Shown here: positions 26,990 to 35,632 of the stretch, piece by piece
How positions within the stretch are numbered: the stretch's first letter is position 1
How the letters are laid out: each line of letters begins with the position of its first letter
Origin: JAMXLO01 sp963749575
Lineage (GTDB): Bacteria; Pseudomonadota; Alphaproteobacteria; Acetobacterales; Acetobacteraceae
Assembly: GCA_963749575.1 (NCBI GenBank)
Contig: CAVVNM010000014.1
Location: forward strand, 868,001-932,000
DNA: 64,000 nucleotides
Direction: 5' to 3'
Position numbers and translations under genes: made by a program
Notes under the pieces: generated by a model
The model's input: only the letters and a program-made list of their open reading frames with translations
The model's database searches: none
What the model was told of the DNA's origin: nothing

Positions 26990-28213
26990 CAGCTGCGCCC
27001 GGCGCCGTGCCAGGAACCTGCGGACCGCCGGGTCCGCCGCGAGGCGGATCGCGCGCAGGTATGCCTGATCGGCTGCCGCTGCGTCGCCCAACTGCGCCAG
27101 CAGGTTCGCACGTGCCGCCCAGTACGGCTGATAGTCCTCCAGCCGTCGGTCGGCCGCCAGCGCTTCGAGGTTGGCGAATCCGGCCTCGGGTCCGGCCAGC
27201 CCGGCGATCGCAACGGCGCGGTTGATCGCCACCACCGGCGAGTCGGTGATTGCCGACAGCGCCTGGTACAGCCCAGCGATGGCTGCCCAGTCCGTCTGCC
27301 CGGTCAGGCGGCGCGCGGCATGCGCCGATTGCACCGCCGCTTCGAGCTGATAGCGCCCGATCGCCGCCATCGCGCTGGCCCGGAACAGCAGTGCCTCCGC
27401 CTCCTCGATCATGCCGTGATCCCATTGGGCGGTATCCTGCTCGGCCAGCGGAACGTACGCGCCCTGCGTGTCGCGCCGCGCGGCATGCCGGGCCTCGGCA
27501 TGCAGCATCAGCGCGAGCAGACCGAGTGCCTCGGGTTGGTCCGGCAGCAGCGACACGACGAGGCGGCCGAGCCAGAGTGCCTCCTCGGCCACGTCACGGT
27601 GCATCGGATCGAGCCAGCCGCCGGCGAAAGCGGCGTAGATTGCGGCCAGGACGGCATCCAGTCGCTCGGGCAGCTCGGCACGCTCCGGCACGCGCAACGG
27701 GATGCCTGCCTGCCTGATCTTCGACTTCGCCCGCACCAGCCGCTGGCCCACGGTGGCCGGCGATACCAGGAGGGCCGATCCGATCGCCGCGGCATCGAAG
27801 CCGAGAATGGTCTGCAGTATCAGCGGCGCGCGGATGGCGGGATCGATTGCCGGATGGGCACAGGCGAACATCAGGGCCAGGCGGTCATCCGGGATTGCTG
27901 CATCGTCCATCGACTCCCCCCACTCCTCGGCCAGGAGGCGCAGGTGATCGGCCGCGTCGCCGCGCGTGCGCCGGCGGCGGGCGGCATCGATCAGCCGGCG
28001 CCGCGCCACCGCCATCAGCCATGCCTCCGGGCTGCGCGGGATGCCGGAGGTGGGCCAGGCCGTAAGCGCGGCGGCAAACGCGTCAGCGAGTGCGTCTTCC
28101 GCCGCGGTCACGTTGCCGGTGCGCGCCGCAAGGAAAGCGACCAACTTCCCATAGCTGTGGCGCGCCACGGTCTCGGCTGCCTGCGCGGTGGCGCGATCGG
28201 TCTGGTGGGGCAC
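26948..28213 (-). CDS. ECF sigma factor, ECF42 type with C-terminal TPR-like extension
   Basis: This 421-residue protein is an extracytoplasmic-function sigma factor with an unusually long C-terminus. Region 2 includes LVAFLAARTGNVTAAEDALADAFAAALTAWP and PRSPEAWLMAVARRRLIDA. Region 4 is about residues 115-170, with ILGFDAAAIGSALLVSPATVGQRLVRAKSKIRQ. The remaining 240 residues are alpha-helical repeats (DUF6596/TPR-like), the hallmark of the ECF42 group. ECF42 factors lack an anti-sigma factor and are encoded beside DGPF/YciI proteins, exactly as here. The GTG start overlaps the stop of the YciI-like gene by one base. The extension is thought to control activity; its signal is unknown. Confidence 0.9.
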   Translation of the reverse strand: MPHQTDRATAQAAETVARHSYGKLVAFLAARTGNVTAAEDALADAFAAALTAWPTSGIPRSPEAWLMAVARRRLIDAARRRRTRGDAADHLRLLAEEWGESMDDAAIPDDRLALMFACAHPAIDPAIRAPLILQTILGFDAAAIGSALLVSPATVGQRLVRAKSKIRQAGIPLRVPERAELPERLDAVLAAIYAAFAGGWLDPMHRDVAEEALWLGRLVVSLLPDQPEALGLLALMLHAEARHAARRDTQGAYVPLAEQDTAQWDHGMIEEAEALLFRASAMAAIGRYQLEAAVQSAHAARRLTGQTDWAAIAGLYQALSAITDSPVVAINRAVAIAGLAGPEAGFANLEALAADRRLEDYQPYWAARANLLAQLGDAAAADQAYLRAIRLAADPAVRRFLARRRAQLLPHGLAAMGSSVE

Positions 28214-28560
28214 TACATGGTCCAGATCGGCCGGACCTCGATCGCGCCGCCGCTGGCACCTGGGCAGCGGGCCGCCCAGGACAGTGCAACATCGAGGTCG
28301 GGCACGTCGATCAGGTAGTAGCCGGCAAGCTGTTCCTTGGTCTCGACGTAGGGACCGTCGAGCACCTGGGTCTTGCCGTCAACGACACGGACCGTGGTTG
28401 TCGCGCTGGTGGGCCGCAGGCGATTGCCGTTCAGCACCACGCCTGCCTGGCTGAGGGCGTCGGTGTACGCCATGTAGGCGGCGTGCATTCGGGCGACGGC
28501 GTCCTGCGGCGCCGACTGCATCGCGGCCTCGTTGGAATGGATCAGCAGCAGGTATTGCAT
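28213..28560 (-). CDS. YciI-like DGPF-domain protein
   Basis: This 115-residue alpha/beta barrel-like protein belongs to the YCII/DGPF family. It opens MQYLLLIHSNEAAM and carries LDGPYVETKEQLAGYYLIDV, the variant of the DGPF motif, plus the closing GAIEVRPIW. DGPF proteins are the constant genomic partners, and reported regulon targets, of ECF42 sigma factors. Here it lies immediately upstream of the sigma gene on the same strand and overlaps its start. Its biochemical activity is not established. ATG 28560 is preferred to an upstream ATG because it begins the conserved core. Confidence 0.9.
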   Translation of the reverse strand: MQYLLLIHSNEAAMQSAPQDAVARMHAAYMAYTDALSQAGVVLNGNRLRPTSATTTVRVVDGKTQVLDGPYVETKEQLAGYYLIDVPDLDVALSWAARCPGASGGAIEVRPIWTM

Positions 28561-28717
28561 TGGGTTCGTCCTCCGGTCACGGCCGGCATCATGCACGGCC
28601 GGACGGATGACGTTCGAGGGGGGCCGATTTCGACCGGGGTTGGCGGGTCGGCGGCGGTTTGCGCTGACCAACTGAACCGTCCGCCGGATCGCCGCTGCGG
28701 GCGGACGGCCCAGCGGA

Positions 28718-29620
28718 CTACCCGGTCACAAGCTTCGCCACCTCGGCCGGCGACTGCCGCACCAGCGCGTCGTAGCCTCGCAGCAACGTCTCGGTGAGCC
28801 GTGCCGGCGTGTAGCGGTGCCCGGCGACCTCTCGTACCGGCGTCACCTCGGCCGCGGTGCCGGCCAGGAACACCTCCGTCGCCCGGCCAATTTCGGCGAG
28901 TTCGATCGGCCGCTCCACCACCTTGATCTGCTGCTGCCGAGCCAGGCTCATCACCGAGCGCCGGGTGATGCCGTCCAGGAAGCAGTCCGGATCCGGGGTA
29001 TGCAGTTCGCCGTCCATCACGAAGAAGATGTTCGCGCCCGTCGTCTCCGCCACCCGCCCGCGCCAGTCCAGCATCAGCGCATCGGCGTAGCCCTGCTGCT
29101 CCGCCGTGTGCTTCGACATCGTGCCGATCATGTAGAGCCCGGTCGCCTTCGCCGCGGTCGGTGCGGTGTCCGGCGAGGGCCGCTTCCACTCTGCCATCCC
29201 CAGGCGAATTCCGGCCATCCGATCGGCGCCGAAATAGCTGGGCCACGGCCAGGCGGCGATCGCCAGGTGGATCTTCGTGTGCTGCGCCGCCACCGCCAGC
29301 ATTTCGGTGCCGCGCCAGGCGATCGGCCGCACATATCCATCGGTCAGCCGGTTCGCCGCCAGCACCGCGTTGCAGGCCGCATCGATCTGGTCCGCCGAGA
29401 ACGGGATCTCGAACCCCAGGATGCCGGCCGAGTTGATCAGCCGGTCAGTGTGGTCGCGCAGCCGGAAGATGTGGCCGGCATACGCCCGTTCGCCTTCGAA
29501 CACGGCGCTGGCATAGTGCAGCCCATGTGTCAGAACGTGCAGCTTGGCGTCGCGCCAGGGGACCAGGGCGCCGTCCCACCAGATCAAGCCATCCCGATCG
29601 TCGAAAGGAACCAGCTCCAT
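28718..29620 (-). CDS. ilvE: Branched-chain amino acid aminotransferase
   Basis: IlvE transaminates valine, leucine and isoleucine with 2-oxoglutarate using PLP (class IV fold). The protein is 300 residues. The PLP lysine is K158 in TAAKATGLYMIG. Other motifs are HYASAVFEGERAY near the start and the loop VAETTGANIFFV. DGITRRSVMSLAR follows, with FLAGTAAEVTPV as the cofactor phosphate site. It is divergent from a MarR regulator and a two-component system, an order conserved in related alphaproteobacteria; whether MarR regulates it is inference. Confidence 0.93.
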   Translation of the reverse strand: MELVPFDDRDGLIWWDGALVPWRDAKLHVLTHGLHYASAVFEGERAYAGHIFRLRDHTDRLINSAGILGFEIPFSADQIDAACNAVLAANRLTDGYVRPIAWRGTEMLAVAAQHTKIHLAIAAWPWPSYFGADRMAGIRLGMAEWKRPSPDTAPTAAKATGLYMIGTMSKHTAEQQGYADALMLDWRGRVAETTGANIFFVMDGELHTPDPDCFLDGITRRSVMSLARQQQIKVVERPIELAEIGRATEVFLAGTAAEVTPVREVAGHRYTPARLTETLLRGYDALVRQSPAEVAKLVTG

Positions 29621-29721
29621 GGCGCCATCTCTCGCAATATTGTTTCGTCAGACAGGTCGACAGTATGATGGTCGCGCCGATAAGTCAACAACGCTGCCAT
29701 ATATTCGCGACCTGGCCACGA

Positions 29722-30213
29722 ATGTCTGCCATGCCCCAATCGAAGGCTGATCCGGCCGAGGCCGAGATGCGCATGGCGCAGGATCTGCTGTTCTTCGCCT
29801 ACCGCGACTTCACCAACGCCGCGGATGTGGCGCTGGCCGAGCTCGGCCTCGGCCGCGCGCATCATCGGGCGCTGCATTTCATCGGCCGCAATCCGGGCAT
29901 CACCGTGTCCGATCTGCTGGGCATCCTGCGGATCACCAAGCAGTCGCTGGCCCGCGTGCTGGGCGTGTTGATGGAGCAGGGGTATGTCGGCCAGTCGTCA
30001 GGCAATACCGACCGCCGCCAGCGGCTCCTCAGGCTCACGGCGGTGGGCACCGCGCTGGAGCGGCGTCTGTTCGAGCGCCAGAAGGACCGGCTGCGGCAGG
30101 CGTATCGCGAGGCCGGCTCGGCCGCGGTGGATGGCTTCCGCCGGGTCATGCGCGGCATCATGGACGATAGTGCGCGCGGCTATATCGACCTGGGTCGCAC
30201 AAGGGGAGACTGA
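29722..30213 (+). CDS. MarR-family transcriptional regulator
   Basis: This 163-residue protein is a winged-helix MarR-type repressor. LHFIGRNPGITVSDLLGILRITKQSLARVLGVL is the recognition-helix region, and GNTDRRQRLLRLTAVG is the wing with the conserved DxRxRxL pattern. The dimerising helices lie at both ends. The start is ambiguous between ATG 29722 and ATG 29731. Its last base overlaps the start codon of the response regulator, so the gene is translationally coupled to the two-component system. It is divergent from ilvE. Confidence 0.87.
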   Translation: MSAMPQSKADPAEAEMRMAQDLLFFAYRDFTNAADVALAELGLGRAHHRALHFIGRNPGITVSDLLGILRITKQSLARVLGVLMEQGYVGQSSGNTDRRQRLLRLTAVGTALERRLFERQKDRLRQAYREAGSAAVDGFRRVMRGIMDDSARGYIDLGRTRGD

Positions 30214-30911
30214 TGGCGGAGGATGCCCACATCCTGGTGGTGGACGACGACGCGAGACTTCGCGCACTGCTGTCGCGCTATCTGGCCGGAGAAGGCTTCC
30301 GGGTCACCACCGCGGAGAGCGCGATCGACGCGCGCGACAAGATGCGCTTTTTGCATCCTGACCTGCTGGTGCTCGACGTCATGATGCCCGGCGAGAACGG
30401 CCTGACCCTGACCGAGTCGCTGCGCCGTGAGCGGGGCAGCGAGTTGCCGGTCCTGCTGCTCACCGCCCGCGGCGCGCCGGAAGATCGCATCGCGGGCTTC
30501 GAGGCGGGCGCCGACGACTATCTCGGCAAGCCGTTCGAACCGCGCGAGCTGGTGCTGCGGATTCGCGCCCTGCTGCGCCGCGCGCCGGCACCGGTGCAGG
30601 AAACACCTGCTGGTCCGGTGCTGCTTGGCGCGCTCGCCTTCGACCTCGAGCGCGGCGAGTTGAGCGGTGCGGATGGCGTGGTCCGGCTGACCGGTGGCGA
30701 AGCCGCGCTGCTGACCGCGCTCGCGCGCAAGCCGAATGAGGTGCTGTCACGCGAGGGGATCGCCGCTGCCCTTGGCATGGACGAGGCGGGCGAACGGGCG
30801 ATCGACGTGCAGGTGACGCGGCTGCGTCGCAAGGTCGAGACCGATCCGCGCGAGCCGCGCTTCCTGCATACCGTGCGGGGGCGAGGCTATGTGCTGAAGC
30901 CTGGCGCATAG
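30213..30911 (+). CDS. OmpR-family response regulator
   Basis: This 232-residue protein has an N-terminal receiver with the acidic pair DDD near residue 11. The phosphorylated aspartate is D55 in LLVLDVMMPG, T/S is in LLTARGAPED and K is in YLGKPFEPREL. A C-terminal OmpR winged-helix DNA-binding domain ends with ERAIDVQVTRLRRKVE and VRGRGYVLKP. It is encoded directly before its histidine kinase (17-base gap) and overlaps the MarR gene. It likely acts as an envelope-stress or osmotic regulator by analogy with OmpR; targets are unknown. Confidence 0.93.
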   Translation: MAEDAHILVVDDDARLRALLSRYLAGEGFRVTTAESAIDARDKMRFLHPDLLVLDVMMPGENGLTLTESLRRERGSELPVLLLTARGAPEDRIAGFEAGADDYLGKPFEPRELVLRIRALLRRAPAPVQETPAGPVLLGALAFDLERGELSGADGVVRLTGGEAALLTALARKPNEVLSREGIAAALGMDEAGERAIDVQVTRLRRKVETDPREPRFLHTVRGRGYVLKPGA

Positions 30912-30928
30912 CGTGGTAATGCTCCGCC

Positions 30929-32272
30929 ATGCTGCCGCCTGACATCCAGCCCGCGCGAATCGTCAATCGCGGCATCAGGAAGGTGCTGCCGCGCTCGCTC
31001 CTATGGCGCAGCCTGCTGATGATCCTGCTTCCGCTGGTACTGCTGCTGGCGGTTGCGCTGCAGATATTCTACGGCAGCCATCTCGACGTCGTCTCGCGCC
31101 GTCTGTCCGGTGCCGTCGCAGGCGAGGTCGCCTACACGCTGGAAATGTTGCGTCGCTTCCCGGATGAGGCCGATCGGGCCTGGATTCTGGGCAAGGCGAA
31201 CAGCGAGTTCGACCTGGACATGAGCATCGAGCCTGGTGCCGTGATCCCCAACACGCCCAGGACCAACATCCTGGGTCCGATGGACGACGACCTCGCCAGC
31301 TCACTGCGTGAGAAGGTCGGCATGCCATTCGTCGCCGACTGGCTGTCCGACAACCGCTTTGTGCTGATCCGCGTGCAGCTGCCGCAAGGTGTCCTGAACG
31401 TCAACGCGCCGCGCAAACGGCTGTATGCCGGCACGATCTACATCTTCGTGGTCTGGATCGTCGGCATGGCGATGGTGCTGTTCGGCATCGCCGCGCTGTT
31501 CATGCGCAATCAGGTGCGGGCGATCCGCCGTCTGGCAAGCGCGGCCGAGGCGTTTGGGATGGGGCGCGACATCGGGCCGATCAAGCCGGAGGGCGCCACC
31601 GAGGTGCGGCAGGCGGCGACCGCGTTCAATCGCATGCAGGAACGAGTGCGCCGGTTCCTGGTGCAGCGCACTGAGATGCTGGCCGGCGTATCGCACGATC
31701 TGCGCACGCCGCTGACGCGGTTGCGACTGGCGCTGGCGATGCTGCCGATGCGCGGCGAGCTGCGTCAGGATGTCGCCGAGATGACCGCCGATGTAGAGGA
31801 GATGGAGCGCATGATCGGCGGCTATCTCGCGTTTGCGCGCGGCGAGGGCGCCGAGCAGGCGGAGCCGGTGAACCTGTCGGCGGTACTGGAGGAGGTTGCC
31901 GCCGGGGCGCGGCGTTCCGGCGCCGAGGTGGCGGTGGACGCGCCCGCGTCGCTGACGTTGTCGCTGCGCGCCGATGCGGTGCGGCGCGCCATCACCAATC
32001 TGGTGGACAACGCGCGCCGCCACGCACACCGCGTCACGTTGGCGGCGATGCCGCAGGGCCGCATGGTGTTCGTGACGGTGGACGACGACGGTCCCGGCAT
32101 CCCACCGGAGCGGCGCGAGAGCGTGTTCAGGCCGTTCGAGAGCGACAGCACCGGCGGCACCGGCCTCGGTCTCACGATCGCGCGCGACATCGTGCGAGCG
32201 CATGGCGGCGAGATCGTGCTGGAGGACAGCCCGCTGGGCGGGCTGCGGGCGCGGATCAGGCTGCCGGTGTAG
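30929..32272 (+). CDS. EnvZ-like HAMP-domain sensor histidine kinase
   Basis: This 447-residue inner-membrane kinase has a first membrane segment at about 30-48, a periplasmic sensor of about 115 residues, a second membrane segment near 170-192, then HAMP. The phospho-acceptor histidine lies in AGVSHDLRTPLTRL at about residue 255. The HATPase region has N-box LVDNARRHAHRV, G1 DDDGPGIPPERRESV, and GTGLGLTIARDIVRAHGG. It phosphorylates the adjacent OmpR-family regulator. The gene is convergent with an MFS transporter; their stops abut. Confidence 0.93.
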   Translation: MLPPDIQPARIVNRGIRKVLPRSLLWRSLLMILLPLVLLLAVALQIFYGSHLDVVSRRLSGAVAGEVAYTLEMLRRFPDEADRAWILGKANSEFDLDMSIEPGAVIPNTPRTNILGPMDDDLASSLREKVGMPFVADWLSDNRFVLIRVQLPQGVLNVNAPRKRLYAGTIYIFVVWIVGMAMVLFGIAALFMRNQVRAIRRLASAAEAFGMGRDIGPIKPEGATEVRQAATAFNRMQERVRRFLVQRTEMLAGVSHDLRTPLTRLRLALAMLPMRGELRQDVAEMTADVEEMERMIGGYLAFARGEGAEQAEPVNLSAVLEEVAAGARRSGAEVAVDAPASLTLSLRADAVRRAITNLVDNARRHAHRVTLAAMPQGRMVFVTVDDDGPGIPPERRESVFRPFESDSTGGTGLGLTIARDIVRAHGGEIVLEDSPLGGLRARIRLPV

Positions 32273-33604
32273 TCACACCGCCTCGTATTCGGCCGAGATC
32301 TCCTTGTTGGTGTAGTCCGTCAGCATTGACGTTGCGACGATGCCGACGATCGCGCAGGCGAGGATGTAGAATGCGATCGGCCAGGCCGAGCCATAGGTGG
32401 CAAACAGCCAGGTCGCGATGAACGGCGAAGGCCCGCCGGCGATCACCGAGGCAAGCTGGTAGCCGATCGACGTGCCGCTGTAGCGCAACCGCGGCGTGAA
32501 GCTTTCCGCGATCAGCGCCGCCTCCGGCCCGTACTGTGTCATCACCGGCAGCAGCGAGACGGCGATGGTCAGGAAGATCACCCAGGGGATCCCGGTATTG
32601 AGCAGGCCGATGTAGATGAAGCCGAATATCCCCATGAACACGCAGCCGATCATGAACATGTTCTTGCGGCCAACGAAATCCGAGAAGTATCCGGCGAAGA
32701 CGACCCAGATGAAACCCAGGATCGTCTGGGTAATGACGGCGAGCAATACGAAGTCGCGCGTCAGTCCCAGGACCGTCGTGGCATAGGTGAAGATCCACGC
32801 GCCGACGATGTAGCCCGGCGCCTGTTCCGGCAAGCGCAGCAGCGCGGTCAGAATGACCTGCTTCGGTTGCCGCCTCAGCACCTCCAGGACCGGCGCGCGT
32901 TCGACGCGCTCCTCGTCCAGGATCTTCTGGAACACCGGCGTCTCAAGGATGCCGAGCCGGATCCACAGGCCGACCACGACCATGACGGCGCTGAGGAAGA
33001 ACGGGATGCGCCAGCCCCAGACGAGGAACTGGTCGCCGGAGTACCAGCTGAAGAACAGCACCGCACAGTTCGCCAGGAACAATCCGGCGGGCGCGCCGAA
33101 CTGCGGCCATGCGGAGAGGAAGCCGCGATTCTTGTTGGTGCGTGCCCACTCCATCGCCAGCAGCACGGAGCCGCCCCATTCGCCGCCGACGCCGATGCCC
33201 TGGATCAGGCGGATGATCGTGAGCAGGACCGCGCCCCAGATGCCGATGCTGTTGTAGCCTGGCACGCAGCCGACGAGCACGGTTGCGATACCGGTCACCA
33301 GCAGCGTGACGATCAGGGTCGCCTTGCGCCCGATGCGGTCTCCGTAGTGGCCGAAGATGAAGGCGCCGATCGGCCGGCCGACGAAGCCGATGAAGAACAC
33401 GCTGAACGCCTCGAGCACCCCGACGGTCGGGTCCGACTTCGGGAAGAACAGCTTGCCGAACACGAGTGCTGTCACCGTGCCGTATAGCAGAAAGTCGTAC
33501 CATTCGATCGTGGTGCCGACCGTGCTGGCGACCACGGCGCGGCGCAACTGTGCCTTATGCTCCGCTTCGGATAGCCCGCTTGGAGTGACGGATGCCGTTG
33601 CCAT
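32273..33604 (-). CDS. MFS transporter, metabolite:H+ symporter (MHS) family
   Basis: This 443-residue integral inner-membrane protein has about 12 predicted helices. It belongs to the MHS group related to the citrate, alpha-ketoglutarate and shikimate symporters. STVGTTIEWYDFLLYG opens the first helix, and FGHYGDRIGRKATL is the signature cytoplasmic loop between helices 2 and 3. A second copy, GYFSDFVGRKNMFM, occurs between helices 8 and 9. GGEWGGSVLLAMEWA is the family's helix 5. GGGAGG-like GGGAGG spacing before ATG 33604 supports the start. The substrate is unknown; organic acids are usual. It is convergent with the kinase gene. Confidence 0.9.
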   Translation of the reverse strand: MATASVTPSGLSEAEHKAQLRRAVVASTVGTTIEWYDFLLYGTVTALVFGKLFFPKSDPTVGVLEAFSVFFIGFVGRPIGAFIFGHYGDRIGRKATLIVTLLVTGIATVLVGCVPGYNSIGIWGAVLLTIIRLIQGIGVGGEWGGSVLLAMEWARTNKNRGFLSAWPQFGAPAGLFLANCAVLFFSWYSGDQFLVWGWRIPFFLSAVMVVVGLWIRLGILETPVFQKILDEERVERAPVLEVLRRQPKQVILTALLRLPEQAPGYIVGAWIFTYATTVLGLTRDFVLLAVITQTILGFIWVVFAGYFSDFVGRKNMFMIGCVFMGIFGFIYIGLLNTGIPWVIFLTIAVSLLPVMTQYGPEAALIAESFTPRLRYSGTSIGYQLASVIAGGPSPFIATWLFATYGSAWPIAFYILACAIVGIVATSMLTDYTNKEISAEYEAV

Positions 33605-33835
33605 GTTGTTTGCCTCCCTGGGTGCCACGGAGACAGACGTGTCCGCTCCTGGCATGCATCGAGCCGATGCTGCCGCACGGCTGTTCCCGGCGTTCCCGGG
33701 AGCAGGACGCCAGCGCTCAAAACTTTGCGCGTCGTTGACCGGCGCAGCAATACGGCGCAATTGAAAAGTTTGGGGCTTGCGGCTACACGATATAGTGACT
33801 GCTATGACTTTTGAATTTTCTGAAAGATGGTTAAT

Positions 33836-34264
33836 TTATCGCGGTGTCTTCTCCGCCAGCGCCTTTACTTCATCCATCGCCTCGACGAACCGCTGGTTGA
33901 TCAAGGACAGGGCTTCGGCGTTCGACTGCTGGATAAGATCGCCAAGTTCCTTCATGTGCGCGACCGCGTGCTGATAGGCCTGCTTCAGCAGCTCCGCCTG
34001 TTTCGCCGCCTTGACCTGCGGCGCGTCGGCGGCGGCAAGCGCCTGCATCGCCTCGGTCAACTCGGCCATGCTGCTCTGCACAATCTCCATGTGCCGGCGC
34101 GCCACCGCCTGCGCGCCTTCCAGGGCGACACGATTGGCAGCCGACAGCGTCTCGAGATTCTTGCGGTTGGCCGCCAGGAACGCCTCCATGTCCGGCAGCG
34201 CCGGAAGCTTCATGTCGGCGAAGAACCTGGTGAAGTCCAGGTTGGATTGCGGACCGCTTGCCAT
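33836..34264 (-). CDS. Phasin-family protein
   Basis: This 142-residue protein is all helical and amphipathic. It has the phasin pattern DMEAFLAANRKNLETLSAANRVALEGAQAVARR, followed by QSSMAELTEAMQALAAADAPQ and a helical tail. Phasins coat polyhydroxyalkanoate granules and promote their formation. A good AGGGAAAGGTG precedes the ATG at 34264. No polyhydroxyalkanoate synthase gene is in this window. It is divergent from the TauD-like dioxygenase and downstream of an MFS gene with no obvious link. Confidence 0.85.
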   Translation of the reverse strand: MASGPQSNLDFTRFFADMKLPALPDMEAFLAANRKNLETLSAANRVALEGAQAVARRHMEIVQSSMAELTEAMQALAAADAPQVKAAKQAELLKQAYQHAVAHMKELGDLIQQSNAEALSLINQRFVEAMDEVKALAEKTPR

Positions 34265-34330
34265 GACTGCACCTTTCCCTGCTGGTTCGGGCAGGTTGCG
34301 CGCGGGCGGCTTGCTGCGCAATCTGCGGCG

Positions 34331-35161
34331 ATGATCACGCCCTTGTCCTTGCACACCGGCGCCGAGGTCCGCGGCGTCGACCTCACGCAACCGGTCGGTA
34401 CCGCGCTGCGGGAACGGCTGAACCGCGGGTTCGTGGACCATTCGGTGCTGGTGTTCCGCGACCAGCATCTGTCGCCACGGCAATTGTTCGCTGCCGTGCA
34501 GTTGTTCGGCGAAGTGTTCCCGCAGCACAACACGCGCTTCGCGCTGCCGGAGTGTCCACAGATCCACTACATCTCGAACCAGGACTTCTATCCCGACGGT
34601 CGCCGCTACATACCGGGTGAAGGCTACCACACCGATCACTCGAATGCCGCCGAACCGCCGAAGGCGACGGTGCTGCACGCGGTGCAGTTGCCGGATCGCG
34701 GTGGCGACACTCAGTTCGTGAACATGCAGCACGCGTACGATGCACTGCCGGCGGCGACGCGGGAGCGGATCGACGGGCTGCGCGCCATGCATGTGTACCA
34801 GAGCCGCCACAGCGAGCGGAAGCTGATGGCGCTGAGCGAGGCGGCGCGACAGCAGGTGCCGGACGCGGTGCTGCACCCGCTGGTACGCACGCATCCGGAG
34901 AGTGGGCGCAGGTCGATCTACCTCAACCCGATCCGCATCGAGGGGATCGTCGGGATGGCGGAGGCCGAGGCGCTGTCGCTGTTGGATCAACTGCTGGCGC
35001 ATGCGACGCAGCCGCAACATGAGTATCGCCACCAATGGCGGACCGGCGACCTGGTGATGTGGGACAACCGCTGCCTGCTGCACAAGGCGAACGGCGATTA
35101 CGACATGGGACAGGTGCGGTATCTGTACCGGATCATGCTGAAGGGCGACGTGCCGGTGTAG
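34331..35161 (+). CDS. TauD/TfdA-family Fe(II)/2-oxoglutarate dioxygenase
   Basis: This 276-residue enzyme is a jelly-roll dioxygenase of the TauD/TfdA group, which couples 2-oxoglutarate decarboxylation to substrate hydroxylation. Its iron site is H and D in GEGYHTDHSNAA, with the distal histidine in MWDNRCLLHKANGDYD; the arginine binding 2-oxoglutarate follows near VRYLYRIML. GVDLTQPVG near the start is the typical opening. The substrate class cannot be told; taurine, alkylsulfates and herbicide-like ethers are known for relatives. It is followed after three bases by the YaiI gene, so they may be co-transcribed. Confidence 0.88.
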   Translation: MITPLSLHTGAEVRGVDLTQPVGTALRERLNRGFVDHSVLVFRDQHLSPRQLFAAVQLFGEVFPQHNTRFALPECPQIHYISNQDFYPDGRRYIPGEGYHTDHSNAAEPPKATVLHAVQLPDRGGDTQFVNMQHAYDALPAATRERIDGLRAMHVYQSRHSERKLMALSEAARQQVPDAVLHPLVRTHPESGRRSIYLNPIRIEGIVGMAEAEALSLLDQLLAHATQPQHEYRHQWRTGDLVMWDNRCLLHKANGDYDMGQVRYLYRIMLKGDVPV

Positions 35162-35164
35162 CCA

Positions 35165-35629
35165 ATGACCGCAATCTATATCGACGCCGATGCCTGTCCG
35201 GTGCGCGAGGAGATCTACCGCGTCGCCACCCGTGTCGGCGTGTCGGTATTGGTTGTCTCCAATGGCTCGCGCCCGATCCGCCCGCCGGGCCTCGCCAACG
35301 TGCAGATGGTCATCGTCGATGCCACACCGGATGCAGCCGATGACTGGATCGCCGAGCGGATCACGGCCGCCGATGTCTGCGTCACCGCCGACATCCCGCT
35401 GGCCGCTCGCTGTCTCGGCAAGGCAGCGCGCGCTGTCTCGCCGACCGGCAGACCCTGGACGCAGGACAACATCGGCAGCGCGCTCGCCGGGCGCGAGGTA
35501 TCGCGGCATCTGCGCGAGATCGGCGTGAACACCGGCGGTCCCGCGGCATTGACGCGCGCCGACCGCTCGAATTTTCTGAACGCGCTGGACGCGGCGGTGC
35601 AGGCAGCTCGGCGGGTCGTGACGGGCTGA
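35165..35629 (+). CDS. YaiI/YqxD-family (UPF0178) protein
   Basis: This 154-residue protein belongs to the UPF0178 family and has a PIN-like fold. It opens TAIYIDADACPVREEIYRVA, with the conserved acidic residues of the fold. DATPDAADDWIAERI and VTADIPLAARCL follow, and the tail has GGPAALTRADRSNFLNAL, the family's closing motif. The biochemical function is not established; nuclease activity is suggested by the fold. It is close behind the TauD-like gene and convergent with the ROK-family kinase. Confidence 0.9.
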   Translation: MTAIYIDADACPVREEIYRVATRVGVSVLVVSNGSRPIRPPGLANVQMVIVDATPDAADDWIAERITAADVCVTADIPLAARCLGKAARAVSPTGRPWTQDNIGSALAGREVSRHLREIGVNTGGPAALTRADRSNFLNALDAAVQAARRVVTG

Positions 35630-35632
35630 CCG

